A stretch of 64,000 nt of DNA from an uncultured Saprospiraceae bacterium (GCA_937941765.1 CALDGQ010000021.1:44417-108416); one strand, 5' to 3'; positions 1-9,328 are shown, counted from the stretch's first letter. Numbers and translations: made by a program. The notes: a model not told the origin generated them from the sequence alone.

Positions 1-818
1 GGCAAAAGGTGCAATTGTCTCGTCACCCTGACCGCCCCTACTCATTATTCTATATCAACTCTATTTGTAAGAAATTTATCGAACTCCACGGAGATCGCAA
101 TTTCGCGGACGATAAAGCCATGATAGGTGGTATCGGGTCTTTGGATGGTCAAAATGTGATGTTTATTGGCCAACAAAAGGGGAATGATACTAAATCTAGA
201 CAATACAGAAATTTTGGAATGCCAAATCCGGAAGGCTATCGTAAAGCACTTCGGTTAATGAAATTGGCTGAAAAATTTGAAATGCCTGTAGTTTGCTTGG
301 TAGATACGCCAGGAGCATTTCCAGGTTTGGAAGCTGAGGAAAGAGGTCAAGCGGAAGCAATTGCTAGAAACCTTATAGAGATGGCGCAGTTGAAAGTGCC
401 AATCGTAGTGGTGATTATTGGTGAAGGTGCTTCTGGTGGTGCATTGGGAATTGGACTGGGTGATCAGGTTTTCATGATGGAAAATACTTGGTACTCTGTA
501 ATTTCTCCAGAATCTTGTTCTTCCATTTTATGGAGAAGCTGGGATTATAAGGAGCAAGCGGCGGAAGCTTTGAAGTTGACCGCAGACCATATGTATGACT
601 TTGGAATTGTTGATGGCATCATCAAAGAACCGCTTGGTGGAGCACACACCTTTCCTGATGAAATGGCTAAAATTTTGAAAAGACATGTCAAAAAAGTAAT
701 AGGGGAACTTTCTGAAATGTCCGCGAAAGATAGAATCAAATTGCGTATCAAAAAATACGAGCAAATTGGAAATTTTTCAAAAAAAAAGAAAAACGTAAAG
801 GTTAAACAAGGAAGTTAA
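1..818 (+). CDS. accA: Acetyl-CoA carboxylase carboxyltransferase subunit alpha (5' end cut by window)
   Basis: AccA is the alpha half of the carboxyltransferase that moves CO2 from carboxybiotin to acetyl-CoA, giving malonyl-CoA for fatty acid synthesis in the cytoplasm. The reading frame is already open at the window edge (codons for QK precede the first possible GTG at 9), so the N-terminus, about 45-50 residues of a family near 317 aa, lies outside. Visible family signatures are [35 protein letters not shown], the oxyanion-loop segment [33 protein letters not shown] and EPLGGAH. The C-terminus ends in a lysine-rich tail ([13 protein letters not shown]). It reads toward the DUF6913-like gene and dapA with a 33-bp gap, so co-transcription is likely. 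Confidence 0.97.
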   Translation, partial: QKVQLSRHPDRPYSLFYINSICKKFIELHGDRNFADDKAMIGGIGSLDGQNVMFIGQQKGNDTKSRQYRNFGMPNPEGYRKALRLMKLAEKFEMPVVCLVDTPGAFPGLEAEERGQAEAIARNLIEMAQLKVPIVVVIIGEGASGGALGIGLGDQVFMMENTWYSVISPESCSSILWRSWDYKEQAAEALKLTADHMYDFGIVDGIIKEPLGGAHTFPDEMAKILKRHVKKVIGELSEMSAKDRIKLRIKKYEQIGNFSKKKKNVKVKQGS

Positions 819-851
819 ACGCTTATTACAGCTTACTAAAAACTAAAAACT

Positions 852-1406
852 ATGGAATACTTTGACAAGCTATTTTTGTCAATCCATGATCGATTTATCA
901 AGAGAGAACTTAAAAGAAGAAATACAGAACGAGGAACAATTGATTTCAACAAAGTAAAAACGATTGGAATTTTATTTGATGGGAGCAAAATCGAAAACGA
1001 AGTAATTGTCAATGATTTTGTAACGCAGCTAAATGAAAAAGGGAAGAAAGTTGAATTGCTCGGTTTCGTGCCCAAAAACAACCAAGCACTCAACACTACC
1101 TACACTTCTTTTTGTCTAAAAGATCTTGATCTTTTCAAAAGACCGAAAAACCAAAAAGTTACTGATTTTATTGAACAACCTTTTGACATTCTAATCAACT
1201 TAACTCCGTTAAATCATTTACAATTGGATTTTATCGCTGCACTTTCAAATGCGAAGTTGAGAGTTGGACCTTATACAGATCGTACACATTGTTATGACTT
1301 GATGATTGATCACAATGAAAAATCGAATCTGAATTCTTACATCAAACAGATCGATTTCTTTCTAAATAGAATGAAAAGTAGCGCTTATGAATCCTCAGCA
1401 ATTTAA
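852..1406 (+). CDS. DUF6913-like protein
   Basis: A 184-aa cytoplasmic protein with no signal peptide or membrane segment. It resembles the Bacteroidota family DUF6913, which is often found just upstream of dapA; its function is unknown. Visible features are a basic N-terminus (FIKRELKRRNTERG), a segment VKTIGILFDGSKIENE that looks like the first strand of an alpha/beta fold, a central FDILINLTPL strand, and a conserved-looking NAKLRVGPYTDRTHCYDLMID. The last 20 bp overlap the start of dapA in another frame, which suggests translational coupling. The family assignment is from recall of sequence pattern and context only. Confidence 0.8.
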   Translation: MEYFDKLFLSIHDRFIKRELKRRNTERGTIDFNKVKTIGILFDGSKIENEVIVNDFVTQLNEKGKKVELLGFVPKNNQALNTTYTSFCLKDLDLFKRPKNQKVTDFIEQPFDILINLTPLNHLQLDFIAALSNAKLRVGPYTDRTHCYDLMIDHNEKSNLNSYIKQIDFFLNRMKSSAYESSAI

Positions 1407-2292
1407 AGGTACTGGTGTCGCAATCGTTACTCCATTTTTGAATGGAGCTATAGATTTTGATGCTTTGGAACGTATAATTGAACATGTAATCAATGGAGGT
1501 GTAAATTATATAGTGGCGCTCGGCTCTACCGGAGAAGCAGTGTTATTAAATAAAAAAGAACAAACGCAAGTTTTATCTTTTATTGTGGAGAAGGTAAACA
1601 AACGTCTTCCAATTGTTGCTGGTCATTTTGGAGGACATAGCACACAACTTTTAATTGAAAAAGCCCAAAGTACAGACCTTACAGGTGTATCCGCAATCAT
1701 GTCAAGTAGTCCTTCTTATGTAAAACCTACACAGGAAGGTATCTATCAACATTTTATGGTATTTTCAGAAGCTGCCCCCCTACCGATAATCGCTTACAAT
1801 GTTCCGTCTAGAACTGGTTCTAACATGAAACCTACAACTGCTATTAGATTGGCAAATGATAGTTCAAATATTATTGGCGTCAAAGATGCCACCGGAGATA
1901 TCGTACAATCAATCGAAATTATAAAAGATAAACCCAAGGACTTTTTAGTTCTATCAGGTGATGATCCAAGCGCTATGGCACATATAATGGCTGGTGGTGA
2001 TGGTGTTATTTCTGTGATCTCCAATTCAATTCCAAAAGCATTTACCAACATGGTCAATGCTGCGCTGGCTGGCCAACAACATAAAGCCGCAAAATTGAAT
2101 GGGCTAATTCATAACCTACATCACTGGATGTATGTGGAAGGAAATCCTACTGGTGTGAAAGCGGCACTTCATTTTCAAGGTCTATGTAGTAAAGAACTTC
2201 GACTTCCTTTGATGGCAATGACGAATGATACTTATCAATCAATGTCAGTTGAATTGGAGCAATTTCTTTTGACTTTTCATAAAGCTTCTTGA
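1387..2292 (+). CDS. dapA: 4-hydroxy-tetrahydrodipicolinate synthase
   Basis: DapA condenses pyruvate with aspartate semialdehyde, the first committed step of the diaminopimelate/lysine branch, supplying peptidoglycan and protein synthesis. The 301-aa length is normal for this TIM-barrel family. Key residues are visible: GSTGEA with the active-site threonines near 48-49, Tyr137 in IIAYNVPSRTG, Arg142, and the Schiff-base Lys166 in GVKDATGD. The ATG at 1387 lies inside the end of the preceding gene, overlapping it by 20 bp, and gives a normal N-terminus (GTGVAIVTPF at residues 8-17). Confidence 0.97.
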   Translation: MNPQQFKGTGVAIVTPFLNGAIDFDALERIIEHVINGGVNYIVALGSTGEAVLLNKKEQTQVLSFIVEKVNKRLPIVAGHFGGHSTQLLIEKAQSTDLTGVSAIMSSSPSYVKPTQEGIYQHFMVFSEAAPLPIIAYNVPSRTGSNMKPTTAIRLANDSSNIIGVKDATGDIVQSIEIIKDKPKDFLVLSGDDPSAMAHIMAGGDGVISVISNSIPKAFTNMVNAALAGQQHKAAKLNGLIHNLHHWMYVEGNPTGVKAALHFQGLCSKELRLPLMAMTNDTYQSMSVELEQFLLTFHKAS

Positions 2293-2648
2293 TTAATAAA
2301 TACTTGGAAATTCAGAAGTCTTGAAATTCGATTTTCAAGAAATACAAAACAATCATCTTTTAACTTCGCTCAAAAATCTAGATTTTATAAACCTGCCTAT
2401 GCCGGCAGTCAGGCTCGTCCCTCGGGTATATAAAATCGGCCTCCCGCTTCAGAATCCTACTTTTGATTTAATTAACGTTAATTTAAAACAATACAAACAC
2501 GGTTAAAATTTTAATGTAATTACCTCGACTTAAATACGCTCCATTATTTATTCAACATATAAAATTAACAAAACGCTTACATTTTTCAATGCAAGCGTTC
2601 CGTTTTTTGGCGTTAAAGCCTTTATTATTCTATAATAAATAATCGTTT
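2293..2648. other. Intergenic region between convergent dapA and acyl-CoA dehydrogenase genes
   Basis: This 356-bp gap holds a probable terminator at 2572-2608 and otherwise no supported gene. A 61-codon open frame at 2321-2506 has low-complexity, AT-driven composition and no family signature, so I do not call it. A G+C-richer patch near 2395-2460 (CTGCCTATGCCGGCAG) has short inverted symmetry and may be the decayed remnant of a dispersed intergenic repeat. Confidence 0.6.
2572..2608. terminator. Probable rho-independent terminator after dapA
   Basis: The arms AACGCTTACAT (2572-2582) and ATGCAAGCGTT (2589-2599) pair with a single mismatch around a 6-nt loop and are followed by CCGTTTTTT. It sits between convergent genes and could stop transcription from the plus side. 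Confidence 0.7.
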
Positions 2649-4463
2649 CTAGAAGCAATACTTATTAGCAGCAATTAATTTAGAAGCAACCAATCTACGT
2701 CCTTTCACCACATTGTATGCTGGATACTTTGTAAAACGCTTTGCACCCATTAACATGGTTTTCAACAATGATTCCTCAGCAAACGAGCATAAAGCATCTT
2801 GCGCATTCTTGTACATTCTTGTATTAGCATCAGTAATGAAAACTTTCAACATCGCATCATATACCTCTTGCTCAATAGCTTTTTCTTTTCCTTCCAACTT
2901 CATAACACGTAACAACATAGACTCGGCATTGAAAGTATCAATCATCATGTCTGCAATATTCATCAATACTTCTTGCTCTTCTTTCATTTTCATTTTACCA
3001 TCCATCTGCATTTTTGCAGCTGAACCAGCAACCATCAAAACCATTTTCTTAAAGTCTTTGACTGCTTTAATCTCCGCTCCATATCTTCCTTCTTCTTTTT
3101 CGAATGAAGGCATGGATGCTAATTCTTTTTGAACTGCCCAAGCAGGATTTACTAAATCCAATTTTCCTCGGAACGCTCTTCTAAACATCAAATCAATCAT
3201 CAACATTCTATTGATTTCATTGGTTCCTTCAAAAATTCTGTTGATACGTGCATCACGATATGCTCTAGCGGCATTCATTTCTTCAGAAAATCCTAAACCT
3301 CCATGAATCTGTACGGTTTCATCAACTGTATAATCCAATGCTTCCGATCCTCCTACTTTCAAAATAGAACATTCAATTGCATATTCTTCAGCTGCTTGTA
3401 ATTTAGCATCGCCAAATGAAAGCCCCTCAGCTAATAACTGATCTTTCTTTTCTTGCAATAAGTTGGATACTCTATAATTAGCACTTTCAACAGCAAAATT
3501 ACGAATCGCTTGTTCTGCTAATTTATATTGGATAGCTCCAAAACTTGAAATTGGTTTTTTAAATTGAATACGCTCGTTCGCATATTGGATGGCCTCTGTA
3601 CAACTTGCTTTCGCTCCTCCATTTGTCATCACTCCTAATTTGAAGCGACCAATATTTAATGCATTGAATGCAATAAGGTGTCCTTTTCCTATTTCTCCCA
3701 AAATATTTTCAACAGGAACTTTTACATTCTCAAAAAATACTTGACGAGTTGAAGACCCTTTGATTCCAAGTTTATCTTCTTCCGCTCCCAATGTCATTCC
3801 TTCAGCACCTTTTTCTACAATAAATCCAGTGAATTTATCACCATCAATTTGTGCAAATACAATGAATACTTTTGCAAATCCTGCATTAGTGATCCACATT
3901 TTTTGCCCATTTATAACATAATGCTTACCATCATCGGTCAACATTGCAGTCGTCTTTGCACTTAAAGCATCGGATCCAGAACTTGGTTCTGTCAAACAAT
4001 AGCTTGCTTGCAATTTTCCTGAAATTAAACCAGGAAGATATTTTTCTTTTTGTTCAGTTGTTCCAAAATATAAAATTGGTAACATTCCAATTCCGGTATG
4101 TGCAGAAAAGGCAACACTTAATGATCCACCATTACCCATTTTGTCAGCAATCAAGGTATTGGTATTGGTATCCAATTGCATTCCGCCATATTGCTCCGGC
4201 ATATGAGAACCAAGTAATCCTAATTCTCCAACTTTTTCGATAAGGCTAACCATCAATCCTTCTTCTTGCTTCTCCAATTTCTTATCTAATGGCTTCACTT
4301 CATTCTTAATGAATTCTTCAACTGTGTTTTTTATCATCAGTTGTTCTTCATTCAACTCTTCAGGAATAAAAGTGTCTTCTATTTTTGAATCTTTGATCAG
4401 GAACTCTCCCCCTTTCAACAACTTCGATTTCGATTCAACATTCGTTTCAGGCATTTTTGTCAT
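2649..4463 (-). CDS. Acyl-CoA dehydrogenase family protein (VLCAD/ACAD9-like)
   Basis: A 604-aa flavoprotein predicted to catalyse the FAD-dependent alpha,beta-dehydrogenation of acyl-CoA, the first step of beta-oxidation. It is longer than short/medium-chain enzymes (about 380-400 aa) because of an extra C-terminal helical domain, as in the VLCAD/ACAD9 group. Visible signatures are ASYCLTEPSSGSD (FAD/acyl-CoA binding), KMWITNAGFA, LGIKGSSTRQVFFENVKVP, and HGGLGFSEE followed by RDARINRIFEGTNEINRMLM. The first acyl-CoA dehydrogenase domain starts near residue 38 after a polar N-terminal extension. It is the last gene of a minus-strand run and is separated from rnc by repeats, so it is probably transcribed alone. 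Chain-length specificity cannot be read from the sequence. Confidence 0.93.
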   Translation of the reverse strand: MTKMPETNVESKSKLLKGGEFLIKDSKIEDTFIPEELNEEQLMIKNTVEEFIKNEVKPLDKKLEKQEEGLMVSLIEKVGELGLLGSHMPEQYGGMQLDTNTNTLIADKMGNGGSLSVAFSAHTGIGMLPILYFGTTEQKEKYLPGLISGKLQASYCLTEPSSGSDALSAKTTAMLTDDGKHYVINGQKMWITNAGFAKVFIVFAQIDGDKFTGFIVEKGAEGMTLGAEEDKLGIKGSSTRQVFFENVKVPVENILGEIGKGHLIAFNALNIGRFKLGVMTNGGAKASCTEAIQYANERIQFKKPISSFGAIQYKLAEQAIRNFAVESANYRVSNLLQEKKDQLLAEGLSFGDAKLQAAEEYAIECSILKVGGSEALDYTVDETVQIHGGLGFSEEMNAARAYRDARINRIFEGTNEINRMLMIDLMFRRAFRGKLDLVNPAWAVQKELASMPSFEKEEGRYGAEIKAVKDFKKMVLMVAGSAAKMQMDGKMKMKEEQEVLMNIADMMIDTFNAESMLLRVMKLEGKEKAIEQEVYDAMLKVFITDANTRMYKNAQDALCSFAEESLLKTMLMGAKRFTKYPAYNVVKGRRLVASKLIAANKYCF

Positions 4464-4490
4464 GGACTTGATTTATAATTTAAACAATTA

Positions 4491-4575
4491 GCGAATTTTC
4501 GCTATAAATATAAGATATATAGAGGGAAGTTGAAATAGAATAGGTGTTTTTTAAGCGAATTTTCGCTATAAATAT
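4491..4575. promoter_or_regulatory. Two direct copies of a palindrome-containing 21-mer, candidate operator
   Basis: The block GCGAATTTTCGC plus CTATAAATAT occurs at 4491-4511 and again at 4555-4575, 64 bp apart. Each copy contains the inverted repeat GCGAA-TT-TTCGC. Both lie 28-112 bp upstream of the acyl-CoA dehydrogenase start at 4463, a position suited to a regulator binding two sites. No regulator is linked, so the operator role is inference. Confidence 0.45.
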
Positions 4576-4683
4576 CGTTTTTTAACAAATTTGGAGGTAA
4601 AAAAGGTGGAAATAGATAGAATTTGGAGGATAAAATATGGATAGGTGATATTTTAATTAGGCAAGAATTGTTCCTTTTCTCTT

Positions 4684-4892
4684 TGATGTATGATGGTTTT
4701 ATCGCTTACTCGAATGTATGATAAATCTCGATACGCGAGGAGCACGCAAAAGGAGTATTCGGGAATCCTAAATCTAATTGGTGGTGAAATTAATTGAGAA
4801 CCTGTAAACGTATGGTTACGAAACAACGTCATATCATACATACATTCGATCCGACTTCAGGAGGAGAGAGAATAATCAAAAATCATACATCA
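4684..4892. repeat. Dispersed palindromic element, family A copy 1 (TGATGTATGAT ends)
   Basis: The element begins with TGATGTATGAT (4684-4694) and ends with the exact reverse complement ATCATACATCA (4882-4892). An inner pair, TCGAATGTATGAT near 4710-4722 and ATCATACATACATTCGAT at 4833-4850, makes it a nested inverted repeat. A second copy of the same motifs lies at 15728-15847. It sits just after the end of rnc. Confidence 0.7.
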
Positions 4893-4894
4893 AC

Positions 4895-5647
4895 CTAAGC
4901 CGAAGCAGCACCATTACCAGCAACAGGTGTATTGATACCTAAGACTTGCATGGCCTTTTCAGAAGCAGTTTGTTCTGCACTTTTTTTGTTGAAATCATCA
5001 GCGGTTGCCAATTTTTTCCCATCAACTAGTACTGCCACTTTGAAACGATCTCTCTTTTCGTATTTATATTTTGCGAGCATTTTGTAAGAAATAGTTTGCC
5101 CATTCTTCTGACACCATTCCAACAATTGACTTTTGTAATTATCATCAAAAGACTCTAACTCGTGAATATCTAAATATTCTCTTAACAATTTACTTACAAC
5201 AAACTCTTTAGTTCCACCATAACCTCGTTCTAAATAAACAGCTCCGACCAATGCTTCTAAGGCATTACCCATCATAGAACGACTTAAACGAGTGTTGTTG
5301 AATTGGTTTAAAATCACATCAATCTCCATTTTGTAAGCCACCTTATTTAAAGATTGGCGTTTTACAATTTTGGATCTCATTTTGGTTAAAAAACCTTCGT
5401 CTTTATTCGGATATTTTTGAAAAAGATACTCTGCAACAATTGTCCCCAACACTGCATCTCCGAGATACTCCAATCGTTCATTACTTTGAATAGCATTGAC
5501 TTTATCTGGAGTAGTAGATTTGTGATAAAATGCCAATTTGAATAATGACAAATTAATAGGTGTGAATCCAACCAACGACCTTAGTCGTCTTGCGATTTCT
5601 TTATCTTTTGAAAAGTAATAATTATAAATTCTGAATAAAGGTCTCAA
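4895..5647 (-). CDS. rnc: Ribonuclease III
   Basis: RNase III cleaves double-stranded RNA in rRNA and mRNA processing. The 250-aa protein has an N-terminal nuclease domain with the signature NERLEYLGDAVL (residues 57-68; metal ligands Glu60 and Asp64), the second acidic motif GNALEALVGAVYLERGY, and a C-terminal double-stranded RNA-binding domain starting near DNYKSQLLEWCQKNG. The start is a TTG at 5647 whose bases overlap the TGA stop of fabF (TTGA), giving 4-bp overlap and probable translational coupling; no ATG lies near the N-terminus. The acpP-fabF-rnc order is common in Bacteroidota. A short Ala/Gly-rich tail follows the RNA-binding domain. Confidence 0.96.
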   Translation of the reverse strand: MRPLFRIYNYYFSKDKEIARRLRSLVGFTPINLSLFKLAFYHKSTTPDKVNAIQSNERLEYLGDAVLGTIVAEYLFQKYPNKDEGFLTKMRSKIVKRQSLNKVAYKMEIDVILNQFNNTRLSRSMMGNALEALVGAVYLERGYGGTKEFVVSKLLREYLDIHELESFDDNYKSQLLEWCQKNGQTISYKMLAKYKYEKRDRFKVAVLVDGKKLATADDFNKKSAEQTASEKAMQVLGINTPVAGNGAASA

Positions 5648-6888
5648 ATCAATCGTTTAAAAATTACAGAGGAATTGTGTCCTCCAAACCCAAAAGTATT
5701 ACTAAGTACAGTATTTACTTTCCTTTCTTGCGCTACGTTAAAAGTGAAGTTCAATTTGCTATCCAACTCGGGATCATCCGTAAAATGATTAATTGTTGGC
5801 GGAACAAAATTGTGATTAATAGCTAGTATTCCTGCTATTGCTTCAATAGCTCCTGCTGCACCTAAAAGGTGACCAGTCATCGATTTTGTAGAATTTATAT
5901 TCAGCTTATATGATGAATCCCCGAAGACCTGAAGAATTGCTTTTGTTTCAGCGATATCTCCGAGAGGAGTTGAGGTTCCGTGTACGTTTACGTAATCTAT
6001 GTCCTCAGGGTTCATTTTTGCATCACTTAATGCCATTTTCATTACATTTCTTGCTCCAAGTCCCTCTGGATGAGGCGCTGTAATGTGATGTGCATCCGCA
6101 CTTGCACCTGCTCCTGCCACTTCTGCATATATTTTTGCACCTCGTTTTTTGGCCGATTCATAGTTTTCTAGAATCAATGCTCCCGCTCCTTCTCCCAATA
6201 CGAATCCATCTCTTTCTTTGTCAAATGGTCTAGAAGCTGTTTTCGGATCATCATTTCTTTCTGACAATGCTTTCATAGAATTGAAACCACCTACTGCTGG
6301 TTTTAAAACGGTTGCTTCAGAACCTCCTGTTATAACAACATCTGCCCTACCCAATCGAATATGGTCAAAAGCATTAGAAATTGCATGAGATGAAGACGCA
6401 CATGCAGAAACAGTTGCATAGTTGACACCTCTAAATCCATACTTAATAGAAATGTGTCCAGCCACAATATCTGTTATCATTTTAGGAATCATGAACGGAT
6501 TATAACGTGGTGTACCCGAACCAGTCGCAAAGTCTTCAATTTCTTTTTCCAACGTACCTAATCCACCAATACCTGATCCCCAAATAACACCAGCAGTATT
6601 CAAGTCTACTTTTTCAAGATCAAGACCAGAATCCGTCATTGCTTCCGTTGCAGCAATAATTCCTAGCTGAGCAAACCGATCTAATCGTCTTGCCTCTCTT
6701 CGCTCAATAAAATCCTCAACTTTAAGGTTTTTTACTTCACAAGCAAATTGTGTTTTAAAATTGGATGCATCAAATAATGTAATCTTATCTGCACCACTAA
6801 CACCGTTTTTTAACCCATTTAGATATTCGGCAACATTATTTCCGATTGGAGTAAGTGCACCAATACCAGTAACAACAACTCTATTCAT
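5644..6888 (-). CDS. fabF: Beta-ketoacyl-ACP synthase II
   Basis: FabF condenses malonyl-ACP with acyl-ACP in the elongation step of fatty acid synthesis. The 414-aa length is standard. The catalytic triad is in place: Cys163 in VSACASSSHA, His303 in NVHGTSTPLGD and His340 in KSMTGHLLGAAG. The ATG at 6888 begins the typical MNRVVVTGIGALTPIGN. The gene follows acpP with a 256-bp gap that contains an apparent acpP terminator, so it may be partly uncoupled from acpP, and it overlaps rnc by 4 bp. Confidence 0.97.
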   Translation of the reverse strand: MNRVVVTGIGALTPIGNNVAEYLNGLKNGVSGADKITLFDASNFKTQFACEVKNLKVEDFIERREARRLDRFAQLGIIAATEAMTDSGLDLEKVDLNTAGVIWGSGIGGLGTLEKEIEDFATGSGTPRYNPFMIPKMITDIVAGHISIKYGFRGVNYATVSACASSSHAISNAFDHIRLGRADVVITGGSEATVLKPAVGGFNSMKALSERNDDPKTASRPFDKERDGFVLGEGAGALILENYESAKKRGAKIYAEVAGAGASADAHHITAPHPEGLGARNVMKMALSDAKMNPEDIDYVNVHGTSTPLGDIAETKAILQVFGDSSYKLNINSTKSMTGHLLGAAGAIEAIAGILAINHNFVPPTINHFTDDPELDSKLNFTFNVAQERKVNTVLSNTFGFGGHNSSVIFKRLI

Positions 6889-7049
6889 TTGAGTTTTTTA
6901 ATTAATAAAAATGCGGTGATTATAATTGGCTGTTGGAGCGGTAAGGTAAGGAAGTTTTATGAACCAAGCCAAATAATACAAATTGAACTTTCCTTAATAC
7001 CGTTTAGATTTACCTTATTTTGCTTTTTTTTTAATTGGTTTTGATCCAA

Positions 7050-7091
7050 ATAAAAAATCCACAAACCAAAACCTTCGGTTTTGATTTGTGG
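7050..7091 (-). terminator. Rho-independent terminator after acpP
   Basis: On the minus strand a hairpin with outer arms CCACAAA/TTTGTGG and an inner AAAACC/GGTTTT stem (7059-7091) is followed directly by a T-rich run (ATTTTTTATTT). It would end a short acpP transcript before fabF, matching the high independent expression usual for acpP. Confidence 0.75.
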
Positions 7092-7144
7092 AATGGAAAA
7101 TCAATTATACAGTGAATTTACACTGTGTCAATTGAAGTTTTTTA

Positions 7145-7387
7145 TTAAGAATTAGCCATCTGAGATTCTAGGTAAGTAATCGCTTGACCTACCGTTTGAA
7201 TGTTTTCAGCTTGCTCATCAGGAATTGAAAGATCAAACTCTTTTTCAAATTCCATGATTAATTCTACCGTATCTAGAGAATCAGCTCCTAAATCATTAGT
7301 GAAGCTTGCTTCTGCTGTTACTTCCGATTCGTCGACACCTAATTTGTCAACGATAATTTTGTTTACTTTTTCAGCAATGTTAGACAT
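7145..7387 (-). CDS. acpP: Acyl carrier protein
   Basis: An 80-aa acidic carrier protein that holds growing acyl chains on a 4'-phosphopantetheine arm. The attachment site is Ser37 in [18 protein letters not shown], and the acidic recognition helix II follows it. The ATG at 7387 gives the usual N-terminal helix. It is the first gene of the acpP-fabF-rnc group and has a candidate promoter about 50 bp upstream and a terminator downstream. Confidence 0.97.
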   Translation of the reverse strand: MSNIAEKVNKIIVDKLGVDESEVTAEASFTNDLGADSLDTVELIMEFEKEFDLSIPDEQAENIQTVGQAITYLESQMANS

Positions 7388-7729
7388 AATTAAAATACTT
7401 TTTTGCCTGTTAATTTTAGACAGTTAATCAAATGCAAAGCAAATTAAACGATAAGTACTTTGATAACCAAAGGAATTAATGTTTTTTTGCACCTGCGTAG
7501 TTCTATATAATAATACGTTTTATTCTTGAGTAGTCACGCAATTCAAAAATAATTAGTTGTAAAGTATCTTTATAGGGTTTCCCCGACTTCACTTTAAAGG
7601 TTCTTGCGTTAAAATTCATATAATCCTACATTATATTTAAAAAACAGTATTATCGACTGTAATACTTCATTTTGAGGGAAATAATTCCCACTATAACATT
7701 CTTTTAACTTAAAAGATCAGCCCTAACTT
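7388..7729. other. Divergent promoter region between acpP and pyk
   Basis: The 342-bp gap separates divergently transcribed acpP and pyk, so it must hold promoters in both directions. A minus-strand promoter is proposed at 7440-7471. On the plus side TTTG at 7671 lies 19 bp before a weak TAACATTC box at 7694, a poor match. I see no coding frame or RNA gene here. Confidence 0.55.
7440..7471 (-). promoter_or_regulatory. Candidate Bacteroidota promoter of acpP
   Basis: Reading the minus strand, TTTG (7471-7468) is followed after 20 bp by TTAATTTG (7447-7440), a 7/8 match to the Bacteroidota -7 box TAnnTTTG. This predicts a 5' leader of roughly 50 nt before the acpP ATG at 7387. Confidence 0.45.
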
Positions 7730-9166
7730 ATGAAAATCGTTGACCATCAGAGTACTAAGGTAGTTGCAACTATCGGCCCCGCTTCTAGTTCCTATGATAA
7801 TTTATTGGAATTGGTAAAAGCAGGCGTTAATATCTTCCGACTTAACTTTTCACACGGTAAACATGCCGACCATCAGGAAGTAATTACCCGAATTGGGTAC
7901 ATTAATGAGAAATATAAGACCCATATCGGCATTCTTGCTGATTTACAAGGTCCCAAGCTCAGAGTTGGTGAAATCGAGAATAATGGCTTGAAAATTAAAA
8001 AAGGGGATGTCCTTACTTTTGTTTCAAAAAAGTGTGTCGGTACGATGAAAGCCATTTATATGAGCTACACGCAATTTGCAAAAGATGTCCAGAAAGGAGA
8101 ACGCGTCTTGATCGATGATGGCAAATTGGTATTGGAAGTCGTTGAGACAAATAATAAAGATGCCGTAAAATTGAAAGTTCTTTTCGGTGGTATTTTATCA
8201 TCTAATAAAGGTGTCAATTTACCCCAAACAAAGATTTCCTTACCTGCACTTACAAAAAAGGATCTAACAGATCTAGACTTCATTTTGACACAACCAGTCA
8301 ATTGGATTGCTCTGTCTTTTGTCCGCTCCCCTAAGGAATTAAAAAAATTACGAAAGTTAATAGATGCCAAAGAACATCCAGCAAAAATCATTGCTAAAAT
8401 TGAAAAACCTGAAGCACTTGAAAAACTAGATAAAATTATTCGCGCCTCGAATGGTATCATGGTAGCTCGTGGAGATTTGGGTGTGGAAGTGCCAATGGAA
8501 CAATTGCCAATGATTCAAAAAACAATCATTAGAAAATGTATTCAAGCAGCTCGTCCGGTCATTGTAGCAACACAAATGATGGAAAGTATGATTACTAATC
8601 CGAGTCCTACAAGAGCAGAAATTACAGATGTTGCAAATGCAGTGTTAGATGGTGCAGACGCAGTTATGTTAAGTGGGGAAACTTCTGTTGGTAAACACCC
8701 AATCAAAGTAGTAGAAGCGATGAATAAAATTATCGAAGAAGCTGAGAAACATTATTCTATGGGCGTTCACCGACCAGTTCCGACTAGAAAAACAAAAACT
8801 TTTTATTCGGATGTTATGTGCCTTAATGCCGCACAGACAGCAATGGATATCAAAGCAAAAGCAATTGTTGGAATGACAAGTTCTGGATACACTGCTTTTA
8901 AAGTTTCAAGCTATCGTGCGGAAGGTGTGAAGATTTTTATATTTTCTAACAAAGCGCACATGTTACAAACACTCAATTTAGTTTGGGGTGTCAAAACACA
9001 TTATTATGATCGTTTTACATCAACAGATGAGACGGTTGAAGATGTGGTAGAAATTCTCAAAAAAGCAAAGGAAGTAAAAAAGGGAGATTACATCATCAAT
9101 ACGGGTAGTATGCCACTTCACAAAAAATTTAGAACCAACATGATGAAAATTACGTTGGTTGATTAA
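7730..9166 (+). CDS. pyk: Pyruvate kinase
   Basis: Pyruvate kinase transfers phosphate from phosphoenolpyruvate to ADP, the last ATP-forming step of glycolysis. The 478-aa protein shows the usual order: TKVVATIGPAS and RLNFSHG in the N-terminal barrel, DLQGPKLRVG before the B domain, KIIAKIEKPEALE with the catalytic lysine, GIMVARGDLGVEVP, ATQMMESM, PTRAEITDVANAVLDGADA, then the C-terminal allosteric domain ending near MPLHKKFRTNMMKI. It stands alone, divergent from acpP; a palindrome follows its stop. Confidence 0.97.
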   Translation: MKIVDHQSTKVVATIGPASSSYDNLLELVKAGVNIFRLNFSHGKHADHQEVITRIGYINEKYKTHIGILADLQGPKLRVGEIENNGLKIKKGDVLTFVSKKCVGTMKAIYMSYTQFAKDVQKGERVLIDDGKLVLEVVETNNKDAVKLKVLFGGILSSNKGVNLPQTKISLPALTKKDLTDLDFILTQPVNWIALSFVRSPKELKKLRKLIDAKEHPAKIIAKIEKPEALEKLDKIIRASNGIMVARGDLGVEVPMEQLPMIQKTIIRKCIQAARPVIVATQMMESMITNPSPTRAEITDVANAVLDGADAVMLSGETSVGKHPIKVVEAMNKIIEEAEKHYSMGVHRPVPTRKTKTFYSDVMCLNAAQTAMDIKAKAIVGMTSSGYTAFKVSSYRAEGVKIFIFSNKAHMLQTLNLVWGVKTHYYDRFTSTDETVEDVVEILKKAKEVKKGDYIINTGSMPLHKKFRTNMMKITLVD

Positions 9167-9198
9167 GATTGCTTAAAGCCTCCCCGCTTTTGATGTAT

Positions 9199-9270
9199 GT
9201 TGCTTGAAGCGTCTCCGCTTCAGAAGCTTGTTGAATACCCAGCATCTGAACCGGAGACGCTTCAAGCAAC
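9199..9270. repeat. Long hairpin between pyk and dut
   Basis: Arms of 26 nt at 9199-9224 and 9245-9270 pair with only one mismatch around a 20-nt loop. The arms carry the core GAAGCGTCTCCG / CGGAGACGCTTC. There is no clear T-run, so it may be a dispersed palindromic element as much as a terminator. Confidence 0.7.
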
Positions 9271-9328
9271 AACACACGAGCCCCAAGCAATCACTGAAAT
9301 ATTTTAAAAAACTAAAACTTATAATACG

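Larger units (their letters stand above)
4464..4894. other. Intergenic region with paired repeats, upstream of the acyl-CoA dehydrogenase gene
   Basis: This 431-bp gap between rnc and the acyl-CoA dehydrogenase gene (both minus) holds two copies of a 21-bp palindrome-containing repeat (4491-4575) and a larger palindromic element (4684-4892). No supported coding frame is present; a 62-codon minus frame at 4653-4841 lies inside the repeat element and is rejected. Confidence 0.6.

Noticed and set aside
2321..2506. 61-codon plus-strand frame after dapA
   Set aside because: No family signature, biased composition, lies in spacer with terminator and possible repeat remnant.
4653..4841. 62-codon minus-strand frame
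   Set aside because: Falls inside the family A palindromic element; its sequence is explained by the repeat.
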